DNA of 5,609 nt from an uncultured Lachnospiraceae bacterium (GCA_902796375.1 CADBOW010000067.1:1-5609), one strand, 5' to 3'; shown: positions 1 through 5,568, counted from the stretch's first letter. The notes: generated by a model not told the origin, from the sequence alone. A program made the numbers and translations.

Positions 1-83
1 CGTATCGAAGTGGTCATAACGGGGCTGACTCGAAATCAGTTTGCCGGGCAACCGGCACGAGGGTTCGAATCCCTCCGACTCCG
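1..83 (+). tRNA. tRNA-Ser (anticodon CGA), 5' end cut by window edge
   Basis: This is a class II tRNA that decodes UCG serine codons. The anticodon stem 24-28/36-40 encloses a 7-base loop with anticodon CGA at 31-33. A long variable arm (43-47 paired with 52-56, GCCGG/CCGGC) is typical of serine tRNAs. The T arm is 59-63/71-75 with loop TTCGAAT. The 3' acceptor strand is CGACTCC (76-82), followed by discriminator G83. The first two bases of the window pair with 76-77, so about five bases of the 5' acceptor strand lie outside the window. The bases after the discriminator are CAC, so CCA is not encoded and must be added after transcription. The D arm pairs weakly (TCG with CGG). Identity is well supported by the anticodon, the variable arm and the G discriminator. 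Confidence 0.95.
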
Positions 84-88
84 CACAT

Positions 89-125
89 ACCGGGAACCCG
101 GAGCATCCGGGAACCCGGTTTTTTT
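89..125 (+). terminator. Intrinsic terminator of the tRNA-Ser gene
   Basis: ACCGGG (89-94) pairs with CCCGGT (114-119), and CCCGGA (97-102) pairs with TCCGGG (106-111). An AA/AA internal mismatch separates the two stem blocks and the apical loop is GCA. Seven T residues follow (119-125). The stem is built from two copies of CCGGGAACCCGG, so each copy could also fold on itself with a GAAC loop. It starts six bases after the discriminator, which fits termination of the tRNA transcript. Confidence 0.9.
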
Positions 126-189
126 GCGCGATACGGCCGACAAGCGGGCGCTGCAGCAGGATGTCACTCTCTCAACCCTATGAAAACAA

Positions 190-218
190 TGGCAATCATA
201 CGCTGTTTATGTTAAAAT
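190..218 (+). promoter_or_regulatory. Possible sigma-A promoter for the HD-GYP gene
   Basis: A -10-like TAAAAT lies at 213-218, preceded by a TG extension (210-211). The best -35 candidate 17 bases upstream is TGGCAA at 190-195, which matches only three consensus positions. Transcription would start near 225, which places the ATG at 223 at or before the start site and favours translation from 256. The rest of 126-222 shows no gene or clear structure. The -35 is weak, so confidence is modest. Confidence 0.4.
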
Positions 219-238
219 ATCCATGTATCTGTCAGAAA

Positions 239-244
239 AGGAGG
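239..244 (+). promoter_or_regulatory. Ribosome binding site that fixes the HD-GYP start at 256
   Basis: AGGAGG lies 11 bases upstream of the ATG at 256. The spacing is a little long, but the match is perfect. The in-frame ATG at 223 has no Shine-Dalgarno match upstream, only an AT-rich run, and would place charged residues before the first membrane segment. Confidence 0.75.
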
Positions 245-255
245 GTTGCAACGGG

Positions 256-1947
256 ATGCTTGTCTATTATTTTGTTTCGTTCGGATTCTCTTTGCTGTTC
301 ACCCTGCTTTATGTTCTGATCTGGCATAAGCATTTTGATGTGCATTTCACATTGCTTTTCACCTTTATTCCCATTTCAAACCTGGGCTTTGTCCTTCGAG
401 CGATATCCAATAACCTGGGGCAGGCCATAGTGGCAAATGATATCATTTATCTTGGATCCACATTTCTGACGCTGTTTATCATGATGTGTATTTTTGATCG
501 CTGCAATATCGAACTTCCCAGGTGGGCGCGGATCGCATTTTTCCTTCTCACCATGGCGGTGTATGGCGGGGCCATCACGGCCGGCTGGTTACCCATATTC
601 TATTCGGATCTTTCGGTCATAAAGCGGGACGGAGTCACGGTTCTGCTGAGGGAATACGGCTTTATGCATACGGTGTTCTATGTGATGGTCATCGTATATG
701 TGATCTTAAGCTTCTGGGCCCTGATCTACAGCTTTGCAAAGAAGAAGGATGTTTCAAACAAAGTGATCAGCCTCATGGCGATTCCGGAGATACTGACAGT
801 ATTTGCATATTTCGGAAGCAAGCTGTTCTTCCCGAACCTGGAACCGATGCCCATGACCTTCTGCCTGGCCCAGTTCTTCTATCTGTTTATCGTTCGGGGA
901 ATCTGTCTGTATGACGTTTCGGAGACGCACATGGACTCCCTGAAGGAGAGCGGTTCCGCGGGATTCATATCCTTTGATTTCAAGTATCGTTATCTGGGCA
1001 GCAATGAAGCTGCACGAAGATTTTTCCCCGAGCTGAATGAGATCAAGGTGGATTCCAAAGCGGAGGATGATCCGTTTCTGTCCCAGCAGGCCGTTAACCG
1101 GCTGAAGAGCTTTCTGGAAGATGAGGAAAATGATACATCCTATTATTCCAGAGACGGACGGACCTATCTGATCGATGTGAATTATCTTTATGATGGGAAC
1201 AGGAAACGGGGATATCGTCTGTTTATCATGGATGATACGAAGAACCAGGATTATATCGCCCTGATCAACCGGTTTAATGCAACGCTCCAGGATGAGGTGG
1301 AGGAGAAGACGGCTCATATCAAGGAAATGCATGACAAGCTGATCCTCAGTATGGCGACCCTGGTGGAAAGTCGTGACAACTCAACCGGCGGACATATCCG
1401 TCGGACCAGTGACGGTGTAAGATTTCTGGTGGATGAGATGATGAAGAGGAATAAGCTTCATCTGACGCAGGATTTCCGACGGGCGATCATTAAGGCCGCG
1501 CCGATGCATGATCTGGGAAAGATCGCCGTCGATGATGCGATCCTTCGGAAGCCCGGACGGTTTGAACCCTGGGAATTTGAGAAGATGAAGATGCATGCAG
1601 CAGAAGGCGGGAAGATCGTTCATCAGATCCTGGAAGGAACGGATGATGAGTATTTCCGGAGAATAGCCGAAAATGTGGCCACCTACCACCATGAACGCTG
1701 GGACGGCTCCGGTTATCCCAATGGCCTGAAGGGTCTGGAGATACCCCTGGAGGCCAGGATCATGGCCATCGCAGATGTATATGATGCTCTTGTCAGCAAG
1801 CGTGTCTACAAGGAGAGCATGTCCTTCGAACAGGCGAACCAGATCATCATGGAGGGCATGGGAAAGCATTTTGATCAGAGACTGGAGGAGTATTATGTGG
1901 CGGCCCGACCGAAGCTGGAGGACTACTACAGGAATCTGGAGGAGTGA
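256..1947 (+). CDS. 7TM-PAS-HD-GYP cyclic-di-GMP phosphodiesterase (membrane sensor)
   Basis: The 563-residue protein is predicted to hydrolyse cyclic-di-GMP at the inner face of the membrane in response to a signal sensed by its N-terminal part. About seven hydrophobic segments are visible (roughly residues 1-23, 28-49, 57-80, 92-112, 139-160, 170-192, 199-218), resembling the 7TM sensor modules of some histidine kinases. A PAS-like region follows (about 232-330), then a short charged helix (about 346-362, DEVEEKTAHIKEMHDKL) that probably links dimer halves. The C-terminal HD-GYP domain (about 368-550) keeps its metal-binding and signature residues: H380, the HD pair H418-D419 in MHDLGKI, H447, H478-H479, D483, GYP at 486-488 and D507. 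Catalysis is therefore likely intact. There is no GGDEF or EAL domain. An in-frame ATG at 223 would add 11 residues but lacks a ribosome binding site. The gene appears monocistronic: it is bounded upstream by the tRNA terminator and downstream by a shared terminator. The signal sensed cannot be inferred. Confidence 0.9.
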   Translation: MLVYYFVSFGFSLLFTLLYVLIWHKHFDVHFTLLFTFIPISNLGFVLRAISNNLGQAIVANDIIYLGSTFLTLFIMMCIFDRCNIELPRWARIAFFLLTMAVYGGAITAGWLPIFYSDLSVIKRDGVTVLLREYGFMHTVFYVMVIVYVILSFWALIYSFAKKKDVSNKVISLMAIPEILTVFAYFGSKLFFPNLEPMPMTFCLAQFFYLFIVRGICLYDVSETHMDSLKESGSAGFISFDFKYRYLGSNEAARRFFPELNEIKVDSKAEDDPFLSQQAVNRLKSFLEDEENDTSYYSRDGRTYLIDVNYLYDGNRKRGYRLFIMDDTKNQDYIALINRFNATLQDEVEEKTAHIKEMHDKLILSMATLVESRDNSTGGHIRRTSDGVRFLVDEMMKRNKLHLTQDFRRAIIKAAPMHDLGKIAVDDAILRKPGRFEPWEFEKMKMHAAEGGKIVHQILEGTDDEYFRRIAENVATYHHERWDGSGYPNGLKGLEIPLEARIMAIADVYDALVSKRVYKESMSFEQANQIIMEGMGKHFDQRLEEYYVAARPKLEDYYRNLEE

Positions 1948-2014
1948 TCCGGATGGCTGTATGGTGAGGCCGGCAGGGCATGGAGCCGGCAGGATATGAA
2001 TGCAGCAGGACATA

Positions 2015-2048
2015 AAAATACCGACGGAATCAGCTCCGTCGGTATTTT
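2015..2048. terminator. Bidirectional intrinsic terminator between convergent genes
   Basis: AAAATACCGACGGA (2015-2028) pairs perfectly with 2035-2048 around a six-base loop, ATCAGC. The A-run on the left and T-run on the right give a U tract in either direction. It lies 67 bases after the HD-GYP stop on the plus strand and 39 bases beyond the sugar transferase stop on the minus strand, so it can serve both genes. The remaining bases of 1948-2087 show nothing else convincing. Confidence 0.92.
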
Positions 2049-2087
2049 CTATATCCTGAATTTTTCAAAGGGCCTTTCTTCGAAGGG

Positions 2088-2852
2088 TCATTCTTCGGAT
2101 GCTTCCGCGGCAGCGGCTTCCTCGGGAGCCTCTGTTCCCATGAATTCCGTGCAGGTGGCGCTGTTATCGGTGATGCCTTCCCGCTTCAGAACGATCTTCG
2201 CTGTCAGGAAGATGATCTTCAGATCCATCCAGAAGGATATGTGATCCACATATTCCACGTCCATTTCAAACTTCTTCTCCCATCCGCCGGAATTCCGTAT
2301 GGTTGCGCTGGCCAGACCGGTCAGACCCGGTCGAACCTCGTGACGTCTTCTCTGGGTTTCATTATAACGGGGCAGGTATTTCACCAGAAGGGGACGGGGG
2401 CCGACGATGGCCATATCTCCCTTGATGATGTTCAGCAGCTCCGGAAGCTCATCCAGAGATGTGGAACGAAGGAGCTTGCCGAAGAAGGGAAGACGATCCT
2501 CGTCCGGAAGCAGATTCCCTTCCTCATCCCGCGCATCTGTCATCGTACGGAATTTGTACAGCTTGAAGACCTTCTCATCCCAGCCGGGACGTTCCTGTGT
2601 AAAGAAAATGGGTGATCCCAGCTTCAGACGCACCAGGATCGCAACCACCACCAGGATCGGTGAAAGAACGATCAGAGCGGCAGTGGACAGAAATGCATCG
2701 ATGGGGCGCTTGATATAAGCCTCATAGATTCCTGCCGGTTTATGCTTATGCTTTGCCTTTCGGGCGTCGGATCTGTCCTTGATGAGCGCAATCACAGCGA
2801 CAACAGCGCTGATGGCGCTGACGATGGACACGAGTTTTTTGATTTTCTTCAT
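2088..2852 (-). CDS. Monotopic phosphoglycosyl transferase (bacterial sugar transferase family)
   Basis: This 254-residue enzyme is predicted to move a sugar-1-phosphate from a nucleotide sugar to undecaprenyl phosphate at the cytoplasmic membrane face. That is the first membrane step of capsule, exopolysaccharide or glycoprotein glycan synthesis. Family signatures appear in order: KRPID (48-52), a hydrophobic segment (about 54-77) matching the re-entrant helix, FFTQERPG (83-90), YKFRTM (99-104), LRSTSLDELPEL (128-139) with the catalytic Asp-Glu pair D134-E135, KGDMAIVGPRPL (144-155), and HEVRPGLTGLA (171-181). Length fits the small PglC/WecP-like group plus extensions. Residues 7-24 form an extra hydrophobic segment followed by a very basic stretch (25-38). 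The C terminus is acidic and alanine-rich (about 240-254). The position usually occupied by Gln after GLTGLA is Ser. Translation starts at ATG 2852, with AGGATG (2858-2863 on this strand) as ribosome binding site. No glycosyltransferases, flippase or polymerase gene is adjacent in the window, so the sugar and glycan are unknown. Confidence 0.92.
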   Translation of the reverse strand: MKKIKKLVSIVSAISAVVAVIALIKDRSDARKAKHKHKPAGIYEAYIKRPIDAFLSTAALIVLSPILVVVAILVRLKLGSPIFFTQERPGWDEKVFKLYKFRTMTDARDEEGNLLPDEDRLPFFGKLLRSTSLDELPELLNIIKGDMAIVGPRPLLVKYLPRYNETQRRRHEVRPGLTGLASATIRNSGGWEKKFEMDVEYVDHISFWMDLKIIFLTAKIVLKREGITDNSATCTEFMGTEAPEEAAAAEASEE

Positions 2853-2905
2853 AGTATCATCCTAACCATTCTACCGGATTTGGAATACCGGCTGTTCTGA
2901 AAATG

Positions 2906-2945
2906 ACCGAAATCATGGAATCATTATACTGTATCACCGAAATCA
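2906..2945. repeat. 10-bp direct repeat around the sugar transferase promoter (possible operator)
   Basis: ACCGAAATCA occurs exactly at 2906-2915 and again at 2936-2945, a 30-base offset close to three helical turns. The second copy lies in the promoter spacer next to the -35 box. The first lies just downstream of the predicted start site. The position suggests a two-site operator, but no regulator gene is in view and two copies could arise by chance. Confidence 0.4.
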
Positions 2946-2951
2946 AGTCAA
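2923..2951 (-). promoter_or_regulatory. Sigma-A promoter of the sugar transferase gene
   Basis: Read on the minus strand, TTGACT (2951-2946) is followed by a 17-base spacer and a perfect TATAAT (2928-2923). Transcription would begin near 2916, leaving a leader of about 64 bases before the ATG at 2852. This is close to consensus and correctly placed. Confidence 0.85.
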
Positions 2952-3005
2952 CGAGGAAAGGCGCGACAGACATGGGCAGGACTATGGAGAAACGCAATCT
3001 TTTCC

Positions 3006-3034
3006 TTGTCATTCCCGGGCCGTAATGCTATAAT
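3006..3034 (+). promoter_or_regulatory. Sigma-A promoter of nfnA (extended -10)
   Basis: TTGTCA (3006-3011) is followed by a 17-base spacer and TATAAT (3029-3034). A TG at 3026-3027 gives an extended -10. The expected start is near 3041, with a leader of about 46 bases. It faces away from the sugar transferase promoter, with 54 bases between the two -35 boxes. It is the only strong promoter seen for the nfnA-nfnB pair. Confidence 0.85.
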
Positions 3035-3086
3035 CGAGTGACGTAGGCTTAAAAACAGCTACAATATTATTAAGGGAGCTATAGAT

Positions 3087-3920
3087 ATGTATAAGATCGT
3101 TCGTAAAGAATCCCTCAATCCGACCGTTTCTCTGATGGAGGTTGAAGCACCCCTGGTGGCACGGAAATGTGAACCGGGTCAGTTCATCATTCTTCGGGCT
3201 ACGGAAGACGGGGAACGTATCCCGCTTACGATCGCAGGATATGACCGGGAGAAGGGAACCATAACCATCATTTTCCAGATCGTGGGGGGAAGTACGGAAG
3301 TACTGAATTCTTTGCAGGAAGGTGAATATATCCAGGATTTTGTAGGCCCTCTGGGGAAAGCCACAGAGATGGACGGACTGAAGAAGGTGGCCGTGGTCGG
3401 CGGCGGCGTCGGTTGTGCCATCGCATATCCGGTGGCGAAGAAGTTGCATGAGATCGGCTGCGAGGTGCATTCCATCGTAGGCTTCCGGAGTGAGGACCTG
3501 ATCATCCTTGAAGATGAATTTAAGGCAGTCAGCGACAAATATGTTCTCATGACCGATGATGGGTCCAAGGGTGAGAAGGGACTGGTTACCGCAGCACTGG
3601 AGAAGCTGATCGAATCCGGTGAGCAGTATGATCAGGTGATCACCATCGGGCCTCTGATCATGATGAAGTTTGTAGTGGCTGTGACGAAGAAATACAATGT
3701 AAAGACGGTGGTCAGCATGAATCCCATTATGGTTGACGGAACCGGAATGTGCGGCGGATGCCGGCTTACGGTAGGCGGCAAGACCATGTTTGCATGCGTG
3801 GACGGCCCCGACTTTGACGGCTTTGAGGTGGACTTCGATGAGGCCATGGCCCGCGGAGCAACCTACAGGCCCTTTGAGCAGAAAGCCAGAGAAGAAACCT
3901 GCAACCTGCTTAAGCTATGA
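3087..3920 (+). CDS. nfnA: NfnA: FAD/[2Fe-2S] subunit of NADH-dependent ferredoxin:NADP+ oxidoreductase
   Basis: This 277-residue protein is the small, NAD(H)-binding subunit of a cytoplasmic electron-bifurcating transhydrogenase. With NfnB it couples NADH and reduced ferredoxin to NADP+ reduction, reversibly. The N-terminal half (about 1-95) is a ferredoxin-reductase-like FAD domain with the binding signature RIPLTIAGYD (44-53). Residues 100-210 form the nucleotide-binding domain, starting with VAVVGGGVGCA (101-111). Near the C terminus D217, C222, C225 and C237 match the [2Fe-2S] motif of the PyrK/Nfn family. An Asp plus three Cys is the ligand set known for Nfn small subunits, whereas PyrK uses four Cys. 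ATG 3087 is preceded by AAGGGAG (3072-3078) at 8 bases. Length is normal for the family. The same family is often annotated as sulfide dehydrogenase subunit beta or dihydroorotate dehydrogenase electron-transfer subunit. The Asp ligand and the adjacent nfnB make Nfn the best reading, and no pyrD is present. Confidence 0.92.
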   Translation: MYKIVRKESLNPTVSLMEVEAPLVARKCEPGQFIILRATEDGERIPLTIAGYDREKGTITIIFQIVGGSTEVLNSLQEGEYIQDFVGPLGKATEMDGLKKVAVVGGGVGCAIAYPVAKKLHEIGCEVHSIVGFRSEDLIILEDEFKAVSDKYVLMTDDGSKGEKGLVTAALEKLIESGEQYDQVITIGPLIMMKFVVAVTKKYNVKTVVSMNPIMVDGTGMCGGCRLTVGGKTMFACVDGPDFDGFEVDFDEAMARGATYRPFEQKAREETCNLLKL

Positions 3921-3927
3921 GCCATGC

Positions 3928-3990
3928 AGTCCTGCTGCGACCGGCTTTGTGTGAGCTTGCTCACAGACAAAGCCGTGTCGCTGCAGGACT
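3928..3990 (+). repeat. Long imperfect hairpin directly after nfnA
   Basis: AGTCCTGC (3928-3935) pairs with 3983-3990, GCGAC (3937-3941) with 3977-3981, CGGCTTTGT (3942-3950) with 3967-3975, and GTGAG (3951-3955) with 3960-3964 around a CTTG loop. This gives about 27 base pairs interrupted by one T/T mismatch, a bulged T (3976) and a bulged AG (3965-3966). It begins 8 bases after the nfnA stop. No T-run follows (the next bases are ATACGG), so it is not a standard intrinsic terminator. It may stabilise or mark the 3' end of nfnA mRNA. Confidence 0.85.
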
Positions 3991-3997
3991 ATACGGC

Positions 3998-4020
3998 GAC
4001 AGCCGTGCATCGAGGCGAGC
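3998..4020 (+). repeat. 23-base direct repeat, copy 1
   Basis: It begins GACAGCCGTGCATC and ends GGCGAGC. It is identical to 4058-4080 with a 60-base period. The base before each copy differs (C in copy 1, T in copy 2), and the sequence also diverges immediately after, so the identity is exactly 23 bases. Confidence 0.95.
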
Positions 4021-4030
4021 GAAGCGAGCG
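4015..4030. repeat. 16-base mirror repeat
   Basis: GCGAGCGAAGCGAGCG reads identically forwards and backwards on the same strand. It contains GCGAGC twice (4015-4020 and 4024-4029), and its first copy overlaps the end of the first 23-base repeat. It sits in the apical region of the small GCATC/GATGC stem. Confidence 0.9.
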
Positions 4031-4057
4031 GAGATGCGGCATGGCGAATAGCGTAGT

Positions 4058-4080
4058 GACAGCCGTGCATCGAGGCGAGC
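4058..4080 (+). repeat. 23-base direct repeat, copy 2
   Basis: This copy is exact and in the same orientation as 3998-4020. After it the sequence switches abruptly to AT-rich DNA (TTCATTGTTG), which suggests position 4080 is the right boundary of the repeat element. Confidence 0.95.
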
Positions 4081-4116
4081 TTCATTGTTGTATTTTCAAT
4101 ACCGAGAATCATTATA

Positions 4117-4122
4117 GAGGAG
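4117..4122 (+). promoter_or_regulatory. Ribosome binding site that fixes the nfnB start at 4131
   Basis: GAGGAG ends 8 bases before the ATG at 4131. The open frame extends upstream to an ATG at 3924, but that stretch translates the repeat element and is cysteine- and arginine-rich without homology to the family. The protein from 4131 has the length expected of Nfn large subunits. Confidence 0.9.
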
Positions 4123-4130
4123 TAACAGAA

Positions 4131-5516
4131 ATGCCCAATATGTCCATGGTAAAGAATCCGATGCCTGCACAGGAACCGGAGGTAAGAAATAAGAATTTTA
4201 ACGAGGTGGCACTCGGCTATACCGAGGAGCAGGCCATAGATGAGGCGCAGAGATGCCTGAACTGCAAGCATAAGCCCTGTACCGGCGGATGCCCCGTACA
4301 GATCGATATCCCTGCATTTATCGCAAAGGTTGCAGAGGGCGATTTCGAAGGCGCATATGAGATCATCACAAGATCCAGTTCCCTTCCTGCGATCTGCGGA
4401 CGTGTGTGTCCTCAGGAGTCACAGTGCGAGAAATACTGTGTACGGGGGATCAAGGGTGAGCCGGTGGCCATCGGCCGTCTGGAGCGCTTTGTGGCTGACT
4501 GGCATATGACTCACAGCAGCGAAGCACCCGTAAAGCCGGAGAGCAACGGCCATAAGGTGGCTGTGATCGGTTCCGGTCCCTCCGGACTTGCATGTGCCGG
4601 AGATCTGGCGAAGAAGGGCTATGATGTGACCATCTATGAGGCGCTTCATCTGGCAGGCGGCGTGCTGGCCTACGGTATTCCGGAGTTCCGCCTTCCGAAG
4701 GCCATCGTGCAGAAGGAGATCGACGGACTTAAGGCTCTGGGCGTAAAGATCGAAACCAATGTTGTGATCGGCAAGACCATTTCCATCGATGAGCTTTTTG
4801 ATGAGTTCGGGTTTGAATCCGTATTTATCGGCTCCGGTGCAGGTCTTCCGCGTTTCATGAATATTCCCGGGGAGAATCTGAACGGAGTTTATTCCGCAAA
4901 TGAATTCCTGACCCGTATCAATCTGATGAAGGCATATAAGGAGGATTCCAAAACTCCAATCAAGCATCCGGAAAGCACGGTAGTGGTGGGCGGCGGAAAT
5001 GTGGCCATGGATGCGGCCCGCTGCGCAAAGCGTCTCGGCTCCGATGTGACGATCGTTTACCGCCGGACCAAGGCGGAGCTTCCCGCACGTGCCGAGGAGG
5101 TGGAGCATGCGGAGGAAGAGGGCATCAAGTTCGCATTCCTGCATAATCCCGTAGAGGTTGAGGGTGAAAATGGATGGGTGAAGGCAGTCCGCTGCCAGGT
5201 GATGGAGCTTTCCGATCCGGATGAGTCCGGACGCCGGAAGCCGGTACCGGTAGAGGGACAGTTTATCACGGTTCCCTGCGACTGCATGATCATGTCCATC
5301 GGAACATCCCCGAATCCTCTGATCAAATCTACAACCGAAGGTCTCGAGACCCAGAAATGGGGCGGTATCGTGGCAGATGAGACCACCGGTCTTACCTCCC
5401 GTAAGGGCGTATATGCCGGCGGAGATGCCGTGACCGGGGCAGCAACCGTAATCCTTGCCATGGGGGCAGGAAAGACAGCTGCTGCTGCCATCGATGCGGA
5501 CCTGTCCGGCCGGTAG
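4131..5516 (+). CDS. nfnB: NfnB: FAD/[4Fe-4S] large subunit of NADH-dependent ferredoxin:NADP+ oxidoreductase
   Basis: This 461-residue protein is the large subunit of the transhydrogenase. It carries the NADP(H)-binding site, the bifurcating FAD and two [4Fe-4S] clusters leading to ferredoxin. The N-terminal GltD-like iron-sulfur domain has C42-x2-C45-x4-C50-x3-C54, then C89, C93, C99 and C103 around GRVCP. The FAD-binding fold starts with VAVIGSGPSG (143-152), with the ribose-binding acid E170 at the end of the second strand. The NADPH domain is inserted next, with VVVGGGNVAMDAARCAK (284-300) and the Arg pair R311-R312 expected to favour NADP(H). The C-terminal FAD contact is GVYAGGDAVTGAAT (426-439). 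All motifs are intact. It belongs to the family often labelled glutamate synthase small subunit (gltD/gltA), but no large glutamate synthase subunit is present. The upstream nfnA supports the Nfn assignment. It is presumably co-transcribed with nfnA through the 210-base spacer, since no convincing promoter is seen in between. Confidence 0.92.
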   Translation: MPNMSMVKNPMPAQEPEVRNKNFNEVALGYTEEQAIDEAQRCLNCKHKPCTGGCPVQIDIPAFIAKVAEGDFEGAYEIITRSSSLPAICGRVCPQESQCEKYCVRGIKGEPVAIGRLERFVADWHMTHSSEAPVKPESNGHKVAVIGSGPSGLACAGDLAKKGYDVTIYEALHLAGGVLAYGIPEFRLPKAIVQKEIDGLKALGVKIETNVVIGKTISIDELFDEFGFESVFIGSGAGLPRFMNIPGENLNGVYSANEFLTRINLMKAYKEDSKTPIKHPESTVVVGGGNVAMDAARCAKRLGSDVTIVYRRTKAELPARAEEVEHAEEEGIKFAFLHNPVEVEGENGWVKAVRCQVMELSDPDESGRRKPVPVEGQFITVPCDCMIMSIGTSPNPLIKSTTEGLETQKWGGIVADETTGLTSRKGVYAGGDAVTGAATVILAMGAGKTAAAAIDADLSGR

Positions 5517-5568
5517 GATTTCAGTCTGAGCCGGCGTTTCGGAACCTTAAGTGTATGGAGTGAATCGT

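Larger units (their letters stand above)
3921..4080. repeat. Structured intergenic repeat element within the nfnA-nfnB operon
   Basis: The spacer between the two Nfn subunits is filled by a compound repeat. GCCATGC (3921-3927) is mirrored as an inverted repeat by GCATGGC (4039-4045). Between them lie the long hairpin (3928-3990) and a second small stem, GCATC (4007-4011) with GATGC (4033-4037). An exact 23-base direct repeat occurs at 3998-4020 and 4058-4080. The region encodes no credible protein. The composition and nested palindromes resemble dispersed REP or MITE-like intergenic elements of Lachnospiraceae; this family assignment is an inference from memory of similar sequences, not a search. 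The remaining 50 bases up to nfnB are AT-rich and hold only its ribosome binding site. Confidence 0.7.

Noticed and set aside
223..255. An 11-residue upstream extension of the HD-GYP protein
   Set aside because: There is no ribosome binding site before ATG 223, and it lies at the predicted transcription start. AGGAGG at 239-244 points to ATG 256.
41..319. A 92-codon plus-strand open frame across the tRNA, its terminator and the start of the HD-GYP gene
   Set aside because: It overlaps a tRNA and an intrinsic terminator, and its translation is low-complexity without recognisable motifs.
2066..2087. A second terminator hairpin just beyond the sugar transferase stop
   Set aside because: Only about four pairs form (CCTT/AAGG). 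The strong bidirectional hairpin at 2015-2048 already serves.
3928..3990. Intrinsic terminator after nfnA
   Set aside because: The hairpin is strong but no T-run follows, and nfnB downstream needs transcription from the nfnA promoter.
3998..4080. CRISPR array
   Set aside because: There are only two repeats, the unit lies within palindromic repeat DNA, and no cas gene is near. The period and context fit an intergenic repeat better.
4088..4115. Promoter for nfnB (TTGTAT, 16 bases, CATTAT)
   Set aside because: Both boxes match poorly, and transcription would start at or after the ribosome binding site at 4117-4122, leaving no usable leader.
4106..4116. An 11-base match (GAATCATTATA) to the sugar transferase promoter region at 2918-2928
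   Set aside because: It is short and AT-rich, and no -35 box is placed to make a minus-strand promoter at 4106. Chance similarity is the simplest explanation.
3924..4130. A 69-codon N-terminal extension of NfnB, in frame with the real gene
   Set aside because: It translates the repeat element, has no ribosome binding site, and its sequence is unlike Nfn or GltD proteins. The ATG at 4131 has a good ribosome binding site and gives normal family length.
4419..5144. Long antisense open frame opposite nfnB
   Set aside because: It is a shadow of the codon pattern of nfnB, with no ribosome binding site or protein-like motifs.
5506..5545. Terminator after nfnB from the GCCGG/CCGGC repeats
   Set aside because: The pairing is short with a long loop and no T-run follows, so operon continuation into the 5569 gene is as likely.
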